A model generated the notes under the pieces. The model searched no databases, had not been told where the DNA came from, and worked only from the letters and a program-made list of their open reading frames with translations. From Oscillospiraceae bacterium (GTDB taxonomy: Bacteria > Bacillota > Clostridia > Oscillospirales > Oscillospiraceae): a stretch of DNA of 64,000 nucleotides. Both the position numbers and the translations under genes were made by a program. Positions 28,969 to 38,067 of the stretch are shown in pieces (position 1 is the first letter of the stretch; each line of letters opens with the position of its first letter). The stretch lies in NCBI GenBank assembly GCA_022846095.1, contig AP025583.1, positions 2,728,001-2,792,000 on the forward strand. Direction: 5' to 3'.

Positions 28969-30309
28969 ATGGAACAGTACCTGGACCAGATCTACCGCAT
29001 CATCCACCTGTGCGAGGACACGGACGGCATCTTCATCTGCGACCGGAACGGCTACATCGAGTACTGCCGCTCCCCCCTCAACTACTACCTCAAGCCTGTC
29101 GACACGGTGGGCAAGCACATTTTGGAGATCTACCCCGGCGTCACCGAGGAGACCAGCACCATCCTGCAGGTGCTCAAAACCGGCAAGCCCATCACCGGCT
29201 ACCGGCAGGATCTGGTCAACTACCTGGGCCAGCGCATCGCCCTGCTGTCCACCACCGTGCCCATCGTGGTGGACGGCCAGGTGGTGGGGGCGGTGGACTC
29301 CTCCCAGTTTTATCACATCGACAGCCTGCGGGTGCGGGAGCCGGGGGACGACGGGCTCTACCGCCTGGAGGACATCCTCACCGGCGACCCCGCCATGCTC
29401 GCCCTCAAGCGCCGCATCCGGGACGCGGCGGCCATCGACTCCCCCGTGCTCCTCTACGGGGAGACCGGCACCGGCAAGGAGCTGGTGGCCCAGTCCCTGC
29501 ACAGCGAGGGGCGCCGGGCCAGGGGCCCCTTCCTGTCCCAGAACTGCGCCGCCATCCCCCCCAACCTGCTGGAGAGCATCTTCTTCGGCACCGAGAAGGG
29601 CAGCTACACCGGCGCGGAGAACCGCAAGGGCCTCTTCGAGGTGGCCGACGGCGGCACGCTGTTCCTGGACGAGATCAACTCCATGGACGTGGGGCTCCAG
29701 GCCAAGCTGCTCAAGGCCCTGGAGGAGAAGAAGGTGCGCCACGTGGGCGGGCACAGGGACATCCCCTTCGACGTGCGCATCGTGTGCGCCATGAACGAGG
29801 ACCCGCGCACCGTGCTGGCCGAGCACCGGGTGCGGGAGGATCTGTACTACCGGGTGGGGGTGGTCAAGCTCACCATCCCCCCGCTGCGGGAGCGGCCCGG
29901 GGACGTGGCCCTGCTCACCGGCCACTTTTTGGAGAAGTTCAGCCGGGAGATGAACAAGCGGGTCACCGGGGTCAGCCCCCTGGCCCAGGGCCTGCTGGAG
30001 CAGTACCCCTGGCCGGGCAACGTGCGGGAGCTGCAAAACACCATCGAGAGCGCCTTCAACACCGCCAAGGGGGAGACCCTGCTGGTGGAGGACATCCGGG
30101 ACATCCTCTCCCCCGCCGCCCCCGTCCGGCGGGCCGCCCCCGCCCCCGCGCTGGGGGAGGGCTTCTCCCTGACCCGGGCCGTGGATTCCTACGAGCGGGA
30201 TCTCATCCGCCAGGCCCTGGAGCAGAGCGCCTCCGTCTCCGAGGCCGCCCGGCTGCTGGGCCTGTCCCGGCAGCGGCTGCAATACAAGATGCAAAAATTT
30301 GGACTCTAA
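28969..30309 (+). CDS. Sigma-54-dependent transcriptional activator with PAS-like sensor
   Basis: 446 residues. N-terminal PAS-like domain (about 1-120, IFICDRNGYIEYCRSPLNYY), AAA+ domain with Walker A GETGTGKE (164-171), a GSYTGA variant of the sigma-54 contact loop (211-216) and Walker B GGTLFLDEI (228-236), then a C-terminal Fis-type helix-turn-helix (SVSEAARLLGLSRQRLQYKM). AAAGGAGG precedes the ATG. A -24/-12 promoter and GCAAAAA/TTTTTGC repeats stand between it and the amidohydrolase gene, its likely target. Confidence 0.95.
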   Translation: MEQYLDQIYRIIHLCEDTDGIFICDRNGYIEYCRSPLNYYLKPVDTVGKHILEIYPGVTEETSTILQVLKTGKPITGYRQDLVNYLGQRIALLSTTVPIVVDGQVVGAVDSSQFYHIDSLRVREPGDDGLYRLEDILTGDPAMLALKRRIRDAAAIDSPVLLYGETGTGKELVAQSLHSEGRRARGPFLSQNCAAIPPNLLESIFFGTEKGSYTGAENRKGLFEVADGGTLFLDEINSMDVGLQAKLLKALEEKKVRHVGGHRDIPFDVRIVCAMNEDPRTVLAEHRVREDLYYRVGVVKLTIPPLRERPGDVALLTGHFLEKFSREMNKRVTGVSPLAQGLLEQYPWPGNVRELQNTIESAFNTAKGETLLVEDIRDILSPAAPVRRAAPAPALGEGFSLTRAVDSYERDLIRQALEQSASVSEAARLLGLSRQRLQYKMQKFGL

Positions 30310-30311
30310 AG

Positions 30312-30339
30312 TTTTTGCACCCCCGCAAAAATTTTTGCG
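30312..30339. promoter_or_regulatory. Probable enhancer site for the sigma-54 activator
   Basis: TTTTTGC (30312-30318), GCAAAAA (30325-30331) and TTTTTGC (30332-30338) form overlapping dyads, including the perfect 16-bp palindrome CGCAAAAATTTTTGCG (30324-30339). They lie about 65-90 bp upstream of the -24/-12 promoter, a usual place for an upstream activator sequence. Confidence 0.6.
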
Positions 30340-30401
30340 CATTTCGGACGCCTCCGTGCCGCCGCCCCGCGGCCCGGGGGCGTTTTCCCCGCCTTTGCGA
30401 G

Positions 30402-30419
30402 TTGGTACGCCGTTTGCTT
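30402..30419 (+). promoter_or_regulatory. Sigma-54 (-24/-12) promoter of the amidohydrolase gene
   Basis: TTGGTACGCCGTTTGCTT has the invariant GG (30404-30405) and GC (30416-30417) separated by 10 bases, close to the TGGCACG-N4-TTGC consensus. It lies 40 bp before the amidohydrolase ATG. Confidence 0.88.
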
Positions 30420-30458
30420 TCTTAACGGGCAGCTGACGATAGAAAGGAAGCGTATTTT

Positions 30459-32042
30459 ATGCGCAGGCTCTGGACAAACGGAATCATCGCCTCCATGGAC
30501 CCCTATATGCGCACCTACGAGGCCCTGGGCGCGGAGGACGGCAAGATCGTCTTTCTGGGCACGGCGGCGGAGGCCGCCGCCCAGACCTGGGACGAAATCA
30601 CTGACCTGGGCGGGAAGCTGATGCTCCCCGGCTTTATGGACACCCACATGCACATGCTGCACTACGCCCTCTTCAAGCGCAACCTGCCCCTCTACGGGGT
30701 CAAATCCATCGGGGATATGGTGGAGCTGGGCCGCGCCCGCGTCGCCGCGGAGCACCCGCCCTACCTGCTGGGCATGGGCTGGAACCAGGAGACCCTGGCC
30801 GAAAACCGCCTGGTCACCCGGGACGACATGGATCGCATCTCCACCGACATCCCGGTGTGTATGCTGCGGGTGTGCGGCCACGTGGCCGCCTGCAACAGCA
30901 AGATGCTGGAGATCATCTCCGGCCAGCGGGATCTGGACCCGGAGACCCTGAGCCACGTGGACTTCATCCACGGCATCCTCCGGGAGGACGCCATGCGGCT
31001 GTACATGAACGTGATCCCCCGCATGGACGCCGCCTTCGTGCGCTCCCTCATCGACCAGGGGCAGGCCGACCTGAACGCCTGCGGCATCACCTGCGTCCAC
31101 TCCGACGATCTGAAGGTCATCCCCGGCATGGACCCCTACGACCTCATCAACCTCTTCCGCACCGTGGAGCGGGAGGGCAGGCTCACCGTGCGCGTGTACG
31201 AGCAGTGCCTGGTGGACCAGTCCGCCTTCGCCCCCATGCACGGCTGCCGGGACAGCCTGGACAACCACGAGAGCCTCTTCCGCACCGGGCCGAGGAAGCT
31301 CCTCCAGGACGGCTCCCTGGGGGCCAAGTCGGCCCTGATGATCCACGGCTACTACGACGAGCCCCTGAACCACGGCATCCCCATCTACACCCCCGGCGAG
31401 CTCTACCGCTGGATCAAGGCCGCCCACGACGACCATATGAACGTGGCGGTCCACGCCATCGGGGACATGGCCATCAGCCAGGTGTGCGACGCGGTGGAGC
31501 GGGTGCAGGCGGAGAACCCCTGGCCCGAGGCCCGCCACGGCGTGGTCCACGCCCAGATCACCAATCCCGAGCTGCTGCGGCGCATGGAGCGGCTGCGCCT
31601 GCAGGCCTATATCCAGCCCGTGTTCATCGAGGCGGACATGAACGTCATCGAGGAGCGGGTGGGGCCCACCTACATGAAGGGCACCTACAACTGGAAGACC
31701 ATGCTGGAGCTGGGCATCCCGTGCAGCGGCGGGTCGGACTGCCCGGTGGAGTCCTTCTCCATCCTGGAGAACCTGTACGCCGCGGTCACCCGCAAAAACC
31801 GGGCGGGCACCAAGACCTTCCTGCCCGAGCAGGCCCTGAGCATGGAGGAGGGCGTGCGGTTGTTCACCACAAGCGCGGCCTGGGCCAGCTACGACGAGGA
31901 CTGGCGCGGCTCCCTGGAGCTGGGCAAGCTGGCCGATCTGGCCGTGCTGGACCGGGACATCTTCCACATGGACCCCGACGAGCTGCTCCACACCCGCGTG
32001 ACGGAGACCGTGCTCAACGGCGCGACCGTATACAGGGCTTAA
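30459..32042 (+). CDS. YtcJ-like amidohydrolase (amidohydrolase_3 family)
   Basis: 527 residues. Metal-binding DTHMHML (His 63 and 65), a later VHAIGD histidine and the SGGSDCPVE aspartate region typify amidohydrolase_3/YtcJ proteins, which hydrolyse amide-type bonds in varied small molecules. Substrate unknown. AGAAAGGAAG is the ribosome site. Expression should depend on sigma-54 and the adjacent PAS-containing activator, suggesting induction by a metabolite. No transporter is adjacent. Confidence 0.92.
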   Translation: MRRLWTNGIIASMDPYMRTYEALGAEDGKIVFLGTAAEAAAQTWDEITDLGGKLMLPGFMDTHMHMLHYALFKRNLPLYGVKSIGDMVELGRARVAAEHPPYLLGMGWNQETLAENRLVTRDDMDRISTDIPVCMLRVCGHVAACNSKMLEIISGQRDLDPETLSHVDFIHGILREDAMRLYMNVIPRMDAAFVRSLIDQGQADLNACGITCVHSDDLKVIPGMDPYDLINLFRTVEREGRLTVRVYEQCLVDQSAFAPMHGCRDSLDNHESLFRTGPRKLLQDGSLGAKSALMIHGYYDEPLNHGIPIYTPGELYRWIKAAHDDHMNVAVHAIGDMAISQVCDAVERVQAENPWPEARHGVVHAQITNPELLRRMERLRLQAYIQPVFIEADMNVIEERVGPTYMKGTYNWKTMLELGIPCSGGSDCPVESFSILENLYAAVTRKNRAGTKTFLPEQALSMEEGVRLFTTSAAWASYDEDWRGSLELGKLADLAVLDRDIFHMDPDELLHTRVTETVLNGATVYRA

Positions 32043-32048
32043 TTTAAA

Positions 32049-32082
32049 AACCGGCCAACCCGAAGAGGGTTGGCCGGTTTCT
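32049..32082. terminator. Bidirectional terminator between amidohydrolase gene and fprA
   Basis: Thirteen-bp stem AACCGGCCAACCC / GGGTTGGCCGGTT with a GAAGA loop, then TCTCTTT on the plus strand; the opposite side has TTTTTAAATT. Confidence 0.85.
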
Positions 32083-32085
32083 CTT

Positions 32086-33462
32086 TCAGTCCGCTTTTTT
32101 GAACATGCCCTTGTCCACGCTGCACAGCGGGCAGGACCAGGTGGGGGGCAGCGCCTCGAAGGGGGTGCCCGGGGCGATCCCGTGGTCGGGGTCCCCCTTC
32201 TCCGGGTCGTACACGTAGCCGCAGAGGGCGCAGACGTATTTCTCCGCCCTGGGCTTCTCCGGGGCGGGCGCGGCGGGGCCGGCGGCCAACGCCGCAACGG
32301 CCCGGGCGTAGTCCGCCATGGCGGCCAGATCCTCCGCCTTGGGGGTGAAGAGCACCCGGAAGGGCTCCTCGGGCGCGGCGAACTTGAGCTGCCGCAGCCG
32401 GGTGTGGAGCATATTGGGGGCCTCCCCGCTCCAGCCGTAGGCGCCGAAGGCGCCCGCCGCGCGGCCCTTGGTGTTGATGGCGCACAGGGAGGCCAGCACG
32501 TCCCACAGGGCCTTAGGCGCGTCCCGGTTGATGGTGGGGGCCCCCGCCAGCACCACGTCGGCGGCGTTGGCCAGCGCGGCCGCCTCGGCCAGGGGGGTGA
32601 AGGTCACGTCGGTGAGGCTCACCTCCAACCCGCCGGCCTCCAGGGCCTCCGCCGCGGCCTTGGCCAGGGCGGCGGTGCAGCCGTAGGCCGAGCAGTACAG
32701 CACGGCGGCGGTCTTTTTCCCCCTGGGCGCGGGGGTGCTCCAGGCGCGGTAGCGCTCCTTCGCCGCGCCGATGCCCTGCGCCAGACAGGGGCCGTGGCTG
32801 GGGCACACCAGCTCCACGCCCTCCGGCATCTTGTCCAGCCCCGCCAGCACGTGGGGCTTGAAGGGCCCGAAGATGCAGTTGTAGTAGTGCGCAAACTCCC
32901 CCTCGTAGGCCGCCCGGTCGTGGATTTTGGCGTCCAGCATGGCGGGCTCGCAGTAGTGGGTGCCCAGGAAGTCGCAGGTGAAGAGCACCCCGTCCGCCTT
33001 ATCCCAGGTGAACATGGAGTCCGCCCAGTGGAGCATGGGCGCGGGGATGAACTCCAAAACCCTGCCGCCCAGCTCCAGCGTGTCCCCCGCCTTCACCACC
33101 CGGACGGGGAAGGTGCGGTTGGTGATGTCCTCCAGGTGCTTTTTCCCCGCCGCGGTGCAGCACACCTCCAGCTTGGGGCACTTGTCCAGCAGGCGGGCCA
33201 CGCTGCCCGAATGGTCGGGCTCGTTGTGGTTCATAATCAGGCAGTCCACGTCCTCCAGCGGGAGGATCTGGCGGATATTCTCCTCGTACTCCTCGAAATA
33301 GTCCGCGTGGACCGTCTCGATCAGCACGTTTTTCTCCCCGGTGAGCAGATACGCGTTATAGGAGGTGCCGTATTTGGCCTCCATGACGATGTCGAAGACC
33401 CGCAGGGCGGGGTTCAGCACGCCCACGGACCACAGGCCCTCCCGCAGCTTGATGGCGCTCAT
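32086..33462 (-). CDS. FprA-type flavodiiron protein fused to rubredoxin
   Basis: 458 residues, three parts. A metallo-beta-lactamase-like diiron domain retains His79, Glu81, Asp83, His84 ([10 protein letters not shown]), His145, Asp164 and His223. A flavodoxin domain follows ([20 protein letters not shown]). The C-terminus is rubredoxin-like with [10 protein letters not shown] and CPLC. Such proteins reduce oxygen or nitric oxide to protect anaerobes. The fused rubredoxin would let it accept electrons directly from an NAD(P)H reductase, simplifying the usual FprA-plus-rubredoxin relay. The start has AAGGAAG; transcription is from its own sigma-A promoter. Confidence 0.95.
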   Translation of the reverse strand: MSAIKLREGLWSVGVLNPALRVFDIVMEAKYGTSYNAYLLTGEKNVLIETVHADYFEEYEENIRQILPLEDVDCLIMNHNEPDHSGSVARLLDKCPKLEVCCTAAGKKHLEDITNRTFPVRVVKAGDTLELGGRVLEFIPAPMLHWADSMFTWDKADGVLFTCDFLGTHYCEPAMLDAKIHDRAAYEGEFAHYYNCIFGPFKPHVLAGLDKMPEGVELVCPSHGPCLAQGIGAAKERYRAWSTPAPRGKKTAAVLYCSAYGCTAALAKAAAEALEAGGLEVSLTDVTFTPLAEAAALANAADVVLAGAPTINRDAPKALWDVLASLCAINTKGRAAGAFGAYGWSGEAPNMLHTRLRQLKFAAPEEPFRVLFTPKAEDLAAMADYARAVAALAAGPAAPAPEKPRAEKYVCALCGYVYDPEKGDPDHGIAPGTPFEALPPTWSCPLCSVDKGMFKKAD

Positions 33463-33514
33463 TGACCCGACTTCCTTTCCATTTCTATATTCCACTAAGC
33501 CGATATGATTTTAT

Positions 33515-33543
33515 AGTATACGGTCACAGGTTCCCCTTGTCAA
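33515..33543 (-). promoter_or_regulatory. Sigma-A promoter of fprA
   Basis: Minus strand TTGACA (complement of 33538-33543), 17-bp spacer, TATACT (complement of 33515-33520). Confidence 0.85.
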
Positions 33544-33588
33544 GGAAACGCGCCGGTATAAATGTGAAAAACGGGGAACGATACACGG

Positions 33589-33617
33589 TTGACTTTCCCT
33601 TGGCCGGGCATTACAAT
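33589..33617 (+). promoter_or_regulatory. Sigma-A promoter of the cysteine desulfurase gene
   Basis: TTGACT (33589-33594), 17-bp spacer, TACAAT (33612-33617), about 40 bp before the ATG and its AAAGGAG ribosome site. Confidence 0.85.
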
Positions 33618-33657
33618 GATTTTTGTCGATTCTCTCTATTAAAGGAGTTCTTTTTTT

Positions 33658-34785
33658 ATGCCCGTTTACCTGGATAACGCAGCCACCACCCGGGTGTGCC
33701 CCGAGGCCGCCCGGGCGGCCCTGGCCGAGATGACCGAGGGCTTCGGCAACCCCTCCTCCGGCTACGAGCCGGGCCGCGCCGCCGCCTCCCGGCTGGAGGC
33801 GCGCCGGGAGACCGTGGCCGCCGCCCTGGGCTGCCTGCCCGGGGAGATCTTCTTCACCTCCTGCGGCACCGAGGGGGACAACTGGGCCCTGCGCGCCGGA
33901 GCGGCGTACGGCAGGCGGGCGGGCCGCCACATCGTCACCACCGCCATCGAACACTCCGCCGTGCTGGAGACGGCCCGGGCGCTGGAGGCCCAGGGCTGGG
34001 AGGTGACCCGCCTGCGCCCCGGACGGGACGGGCGGGTGCCCCTGGAGGCGCTGGAGGCGGCCCTGCGGCCCGACACGGTGCTGGTGTCCATGATGCTGGT
34101 GAACAACGAGCTGGGCACCCTCCAGCCGGTGGCCCAGGCCGCCGCCGCCATCCGGCGCGCGGGCTGCCCTGCCCTGCTGCACACCGACGCGGTGCAGGCT
34201 TTCCTAAAGGTGCCCTTCACCCCCGAGGCGTTGGGGGCCGACCTGGTCACCCTCAGCGGCCACAAGATCCGCGCCCCCAAGGGCGTGGGGGTGCAGTATA
34301 TCCGCCGGGGGCTGAAGCTGGGGCCCCTGTTCACCGGGGGCGGGCAGGAGTCCGGCCTGCGGCCGGGCACCGAGCCCACCGCCCAGATCGCCGCCCTGGC
34401 CGCAGCCGTGGAGGCGTGGGAGCCCTCCTTCCCGGAGCGCATCCGGGCGGTGAAGGACTACGCGCTGGCCGCGCTGCCCGCGGCCGTGCCGGGGCTGGAG
34501 GTGGTCAGCGCCGGGGACGCCCCCCACATCTGCGCCGTGGCCCTGCCCGGCTACCCCAGCGAAATGCTGGTGCGGGATCTCAGCGACCGGGGGATCTACG
34601 TCTCCTCCGGCTCGGCCTGCCACAAGGGCAAGCCCAGCCACGTGTTCGCCGCCCTGGGCCTGCCCAAGCGCACCCTGATGGGGGTGCTGCGCCTGTCCTT
34701 CTCCCCGGAAAACACCACCGGGGACGTGGACGCGCTGCGGGATGCGCTGATCGACATTCAAAAAAACAGGATTGCAGTGAGGTGA
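33658..34785 (+). CDS. Cysteine desulfurase (NifS/IscS family)
   Basis: 375 residues. PLP enzyme with an N-terminal VYLDNAATT, catalytic His99 (EHSAV), PLP Lys203 (SGHKIRAPKG) and active-site Cys321 (SSGSACHKGK). It releases sulfur from cysteine for Fe-S clusters or tRNA thiolation. It may serve thiI-type tRNA modification or Fe-S assembly; neither thiI nor iscU is adjacent. The downstream MATE gene starts 5 bases after its stop. Confidence 0.95.
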   Translation: MPVYLDNAATTRVCPEAARAALAEMTEGFGNPSSGYEPGRAAASRLEARRETVAAALGCLPGEIFFTSCGTEGDNWALRAGAAYGRRAGRHIVTTAIEHSAVLETARALEAQGWEVTRLRPGRDGRVPLEALEAALRPDTVLVSMMLVNNELGTLQPVAQAAAAIRRAGCPALLHTDAVQAFLKVPFTPEALGADLVTLSGHKIRAPKGVGVQYIRRGLKLGPLFTGGGQESGLRPGTEPTAQIAALAAAVEAWEPSFPERIRAVKDYALAALPAAVPGLEVVSAGDAPHICAVALPGYPSEMLVRDLSDRGIYVSSGSACHKGKPSHVFAALGLPKRTLMGVLRLSFSPENTTGDVDALRDALIDIQKNRIAVR

Positions 34786-34789
34786 GCCG

Positions 34790-36175
34790 ATGTTTTCCTA
34801 TATGAAACGGGGGAGGGCCTTCTACAAGGACGTGGTGGTCCTGGCCATCCCCATCCTGCTGCAAAACCTGATCACCACCTCCCTGGGCCTCATCGACACC
34901 TTCATGGTGGGCAGCCTGGGGGAGGCCCCCCTGGCCGCCGTGCTGCTGGCCAACACCCCGGTCTTTGTCATCCAGCTGGTCATCTTCGGGCTCCAGAGCG
35001 GCTCCTCGGTGCTGATCAGCCAGTTCTGGGGCAAGGGGGACACCGACAGCATTAACCGGGTGGTGGGCCTGGGGTGCTATGTGGCGGGGGCCATCTCGGT
35101 GTGCTTCGCCGCCGTGATGTTCTTCTTCCCCACCCAGCTCATGGGCCTTTTGAGCGACAACCAGCAGCTCGTCCCCATGGCCGCCGACTACGGGCGGATC
35201 GTGGGCTTCTCCTACATCCTCAACAGCCTGACGGGGGTGTACGTGGGGGCCCACCGCAGCATGGAGAACCCCAAGCTGGGGCTGAAGATCTTCACGGTCT
35301 CCATGTGCGCCAACACCTTCCTCAACTGGGTCTTCATCTTCGGCAACCTGGGGGCCCCCGCCCTGGGGGTGGTGGGCGCGGCGGTGGCCACCCTGGCCTC
35401 CCGCGTGGTGGAGTTCCTGATTATGCTCTTCTACGCCCTCTTTAACCGCCGCTTCCGCCTGCGCCCGACCATGCTCATCCATCCGGGGGCCGAGCTGGCC
35501 CGGAAATTTGTGAAATACTCCAGCCCCGTGGTCCTCAACGAGGCGCTGTGGGGCCTGGGCACCTCCCTGTACAAGGTGGTCATGGGCCACATGGAGGACT
35601 CCACCGAGATCCTGGCCGCCCGCGCCCTGGTGGGCAACATCGAGGATCTCTGCTCCGTGGCCATCTTCGCCGTGGCCGGCACCGCCGCCATCGTCATCGG
35701 CCGGGAGATCGGCGCGGGGCGGCGGGACACGGTGTACGAGGTGGGGGCCACCATGGACACCCTGGCCCTCATCTGCGGCGGGCTGGTGGGCGGGGTGATG
35801 ATCCTGGCGGCCTGGTTCGTGTTCCCCGGGGTGGTCTACCCCATCTTCCAGCTGTCCGCCAAGTCCAGCGGCTTCGCCACCATGATGCTCACCTTCTCCG
35901 GGGGCTTTTTGGCCCTGCGGGCCTTCAACTCCACCAACACCGTGGGCGTGCTGCGGGGCGGCGGCGACGTGCGGGCCGCCATGATCATCGACCTGACCCC
36001 CCTGTGGTTCGTGGCCCTGCCCCTGGCCGCCCTCTTCGGGCTGGTGTTCAAATGGGGCATCTTCTGGGTGTACGTGGGCATCATCATGGAGCAGATCTCC
36101 AAGTTCTGGGTGGGCGTGTCCCGCTTCCGCTCCCGCGCGTGGATCAACGACGTGACCAACCTGGGCGCGCAGTAG
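34790..36175 (+). CDS. MATE-family efflux transporter
   Basis: 461 residues with about 12 membrane segments and internal pseudo-repeat layout, including PILLQNLITTSLGLIDTFMVG near the N-terminus and NSTNTVGVLRGGGDVR late. MATE proteins export cationic drugs or metabolites using sodium or proton gradients; substrate unknown. A GAGGTGAGCC site before the ATG overlaps the end of the desulfurase gene, so they are a two-gene unit. Confidence 0.93.
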   Translation: MFSYMKRGRAFYKDVVVLAIPILLQNLITTSLGLIDTFMVGSLGEAPLAAVLLANTPVFVIQLVIFGLQSGSSVLISQFWGKGDTDSINRVVGLGCYVAGAISVCFAAVMFFFPTQLMGLLSDNQQLVPMAADYGRIVGFSYILNSLTGVYVGAHRSMENPKLGLKIFTVSMCANTFLNWVFIFGNLGAPALGVVGAAVATLASRVVEFLIMLFYALFNRRFRLRPTMLIHPGAELARKFVKYSSPVVLNEALWGLGTSLYKVVMGHMEDSTEILAARALVGNIEDLCSVAIFAVAGTAAIVIGREIGAGRRDTVYEVGATMDTLALICGGLVGGVMILAAWFVFPGVVYPIFQLSAKSSGFATMMLTFSGGFLALRAFNSTNTVGVLRGGGDVRAAMIIDLTPLWFVALPLAALFGLVFKWGIFWVYVGIIMEQISKFWVGVSRFRSRAWINDVTNLGAQ

Positions 36176-36629
36176 CAGACGCCATCACCGTTGTTGCAGC
36201 TTAGGAGGATAAGGCGAACAACGGCGGGCGATTCATGAATCGCCCCTACGAGCGCCAAGCGCTGTATGGGGCATGGCAGTACGTGCGGCTTTTCAGGCAG
36301 TTATTAAATAGCAACTACTATCAAGTATGGGCGGGTCATGTGCCGCAGGGGCGGCAGCCCTATTCGCCCCAAGTGCCAGACCGAACCGAGCCCTGAGCGC
36401 TTACAGGTTTTGCAGGTTACCTGAACCGCACCGCCGCTGGGCTCTGGGTCCAGGGCCGAAGCCCTGGTTGTTTCTTCCCGGGGTTCTTTGCAAGCAAAGA
36501 ATCCCGCCGCCGGAGGCCGGGCCTCCAAAAAGGGCGCCCTTTCCTTTTTGAAAATTTTCCCGCACTGTATAGAACCCCCTCCGATTCCATATCCTTTTGT
36601 TACAGCATTTGATATGGAGGAGAACCCTT
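36176..36629. repeat. Gene-free stretch: composite dispersed repeat, copy C
   Basis: From about 36195 to 36528 it matches the modules at 6530-6985 in the same orientation and 20029-20395 in reverse: GGCGATTCATGAATCGCC, GGGGCATGGCAGTACGTGCGG, CATGTGCCGCAGGGGCGG, AACCGAGCCCTGAGCG, CAGGTTACCTGAACCGC and a TTCTTTGCAAGCAAAGAA hairpin ending in CCGCCGCCGGAGGCC. No gene seen; the carboxypeptidase ribosome site lies at its right end. Confidence 0.8.
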
Positions 36630-37760
36630 ATGAAACAATGGATCGCGGCCGTGCTGGCCGCCGCGCTTTTGATCCTCCCCGCCGGCGCCGTGGCCGGCGC
36701 GCCCCAGGTGGAGGCCGGCTCCGCCGTCCTGATGGAGAAGGAGACCGGCACCGTGCTCTTTGAGGATCACGCCCACGACAAGCTGGAGCCCGCCTCGGTG
36801 ACCAAGATTATGACCCTCCTGCTGGTGATGGAGGCCATCGACGGCGGCCGCCTGTCCCTGGACGACATGGTGAGCGTCTCGGCCCACGCCGCCTCCATGG
36901 GCGGCTCCCAGGTCTATTTAAAGGAAGGCGAGCAGATGAGCGTCCACGATCTGCTCAAGGCGGTCACCGTGGTCTCGGGCAACGACGCCGCCGTGGCTCT
37001 GGCCGAGCACCTGGCGGGCAGCGAGGAGGCCTTTGTGGAGAAGATGAACCAGCGCGCGGCCGAGCTGGGCATGGAGGACACCTGCTTCCTCAACTGCACC
37101 GGCCTGCCCGCCGCGGGCCACCTGACCTCCGCCTACGACATCGCCCTGATGTCCCGCGCCCTCATCTCCCACCCCAAGATCCGCGAATACACCACCATCT
37201 GGATGGACTCCATCCGGGACGGCCAGTTCCAGCTGGCCAACACCAACAAGCTCATCCGCTTCTACGAGGGGGCCACCGGCCTCAAGACCGGCTCCACCGA
37301 CGCCGCGCTGTACTGCCTGTCCGCCACCGCGGAGCGCGACGGTATGGAGCTTATCGCGGTGATCATGAAGTCCCCCACCTCGGAGAAGCGCTTTGAGGGC
37401 GCCAAGAGCCTTTTGAACTTCGGCTTCGCCAACTACACCCTGCTGGACGTGTACCCCAACCAGGCCCTGCCCCCCGTGGACGTGCTGCTGGGGGTGTGCG
37501 AGCAGGTGCAGCCCGTGCTCTCCCGGTCCAGCCGCATCCTGATCGACAAGGCGGACCTGAACAACGTCACCACCGAGCTGCGGCTGTGCGAGAGCGTGGA
37601 GGCCCCGGTGGAGGCCGGCCAGATTTTAGGCGAGATGGCCGTGCTGGTGGGCGGACAGGAGCGGGAGACCATCCCCATCGTGTGCGCCGACCCGGTGGAG
37701 CGCATCACCGTGCCCGGCATCTTCGCAAAGCTCCTGCACACCCTCTTCATGGCCCCCTGA
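36630..37760 (+). CDS. dacF: D-alanyl-D-alanine carboxypeptidase (DacF-type PBP)
   Basis: 376 residues. A signal peptide (MKQWIAAVLAAALLILPAG) precedes the penicillin-binding fold with SxxK (Ser56/Lys59, SVTK), SGN (116-118) and KTG (219-221), then the C-terminal beta-domain of PBP5-like enzymes. It trims terminal D-alanine from peptidoglycan stems outside the membrane. TATGGAGGAG precedes the ATG. The dacF symbol is by closest type; dacA/dacB-like roles cannot be separated here. Confidence 0.9.
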   Translation: MKQWIAAVLAAALLILPAGAVAGAPQVEAGSAVLMEKETGTVLFEDHAHDKLEPASVTKIMTLLLVMEAIDGGRLSLDDMVSVSAHAASMGGSQVYLKEGEQMSVHDLLKAVTVVSGNDAAVALAEHLAGSEEAFVEKMNQRAAELGMEDTCFLNCTGLPAAGHLTSAYDIALMSRALISHPKIREYTTIWMDSIRDGQFQLANTNKLIRFYEGATGLKTGSTDAALYCLSATAERDGMELIAVIMKSPTSEKRFEGAKSLLNFGFANYTLLDVYPNQALPPVDVLLGVCEQVQPVLSRSSRILIDKADLNNVTTELRLCESVEAPVEAGQILGEMAVLVGGQERETIPIVCADPVERITVPGIFAKLLHTLFMAP

Positions 37761-37767
37761 TTATCAG

Positions 37768-37807
37768 CCCGGCGGCGCGCAGACTGCGCGCCGCCGGGTT
37801 CTTTTTT
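37768..37807 (+). terminator. Terminator of the carboxypeptidase gene
   Basis: Thirteen-bp stem CCCGGCGGCGCGC / GCGCGCCGCCGGG with AGACT loop, followed by TTCTTTTTT. Confidence 0.92.
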
Positions 37808-37928
37808 CTGTTTGGCGCAAAATGCCCCCTGTAATTAAACCGTATAGTTTTCGTTTTCCCCGTTTCCCGCCCCATTTCCCAACCTTTTTGATGTTCCAAA
37901 TTTTTACGCCGCCTGTAGCATCCTAACC

Positions 37929-37957
37929 TTGACGGGGGTCTATTTACGTTGTATAAT
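37929..37957 (+). promoter_or_regulatory. Sigma-A promoter of the glycogen operon
   Basis: TTGACG (37929-37934), 17-bp spacer, TATAAT (37952-37957). About 110 bases of leader precede glgB. The 307-base gap between dacF and glgB holds only the dacF terminator, this promoter and the leader. Confidence 0.85.
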
Positions 37958-38067
37958 TTATACAAATAAGCACTGCGCAATTTGGGGCTTATTATCAGCA
38001 ATTACTAGAAGTCTTCTGGACGCAGCGCTCATTTTTGGATGCTTTTACCAATGAGGAGAGGATACCT

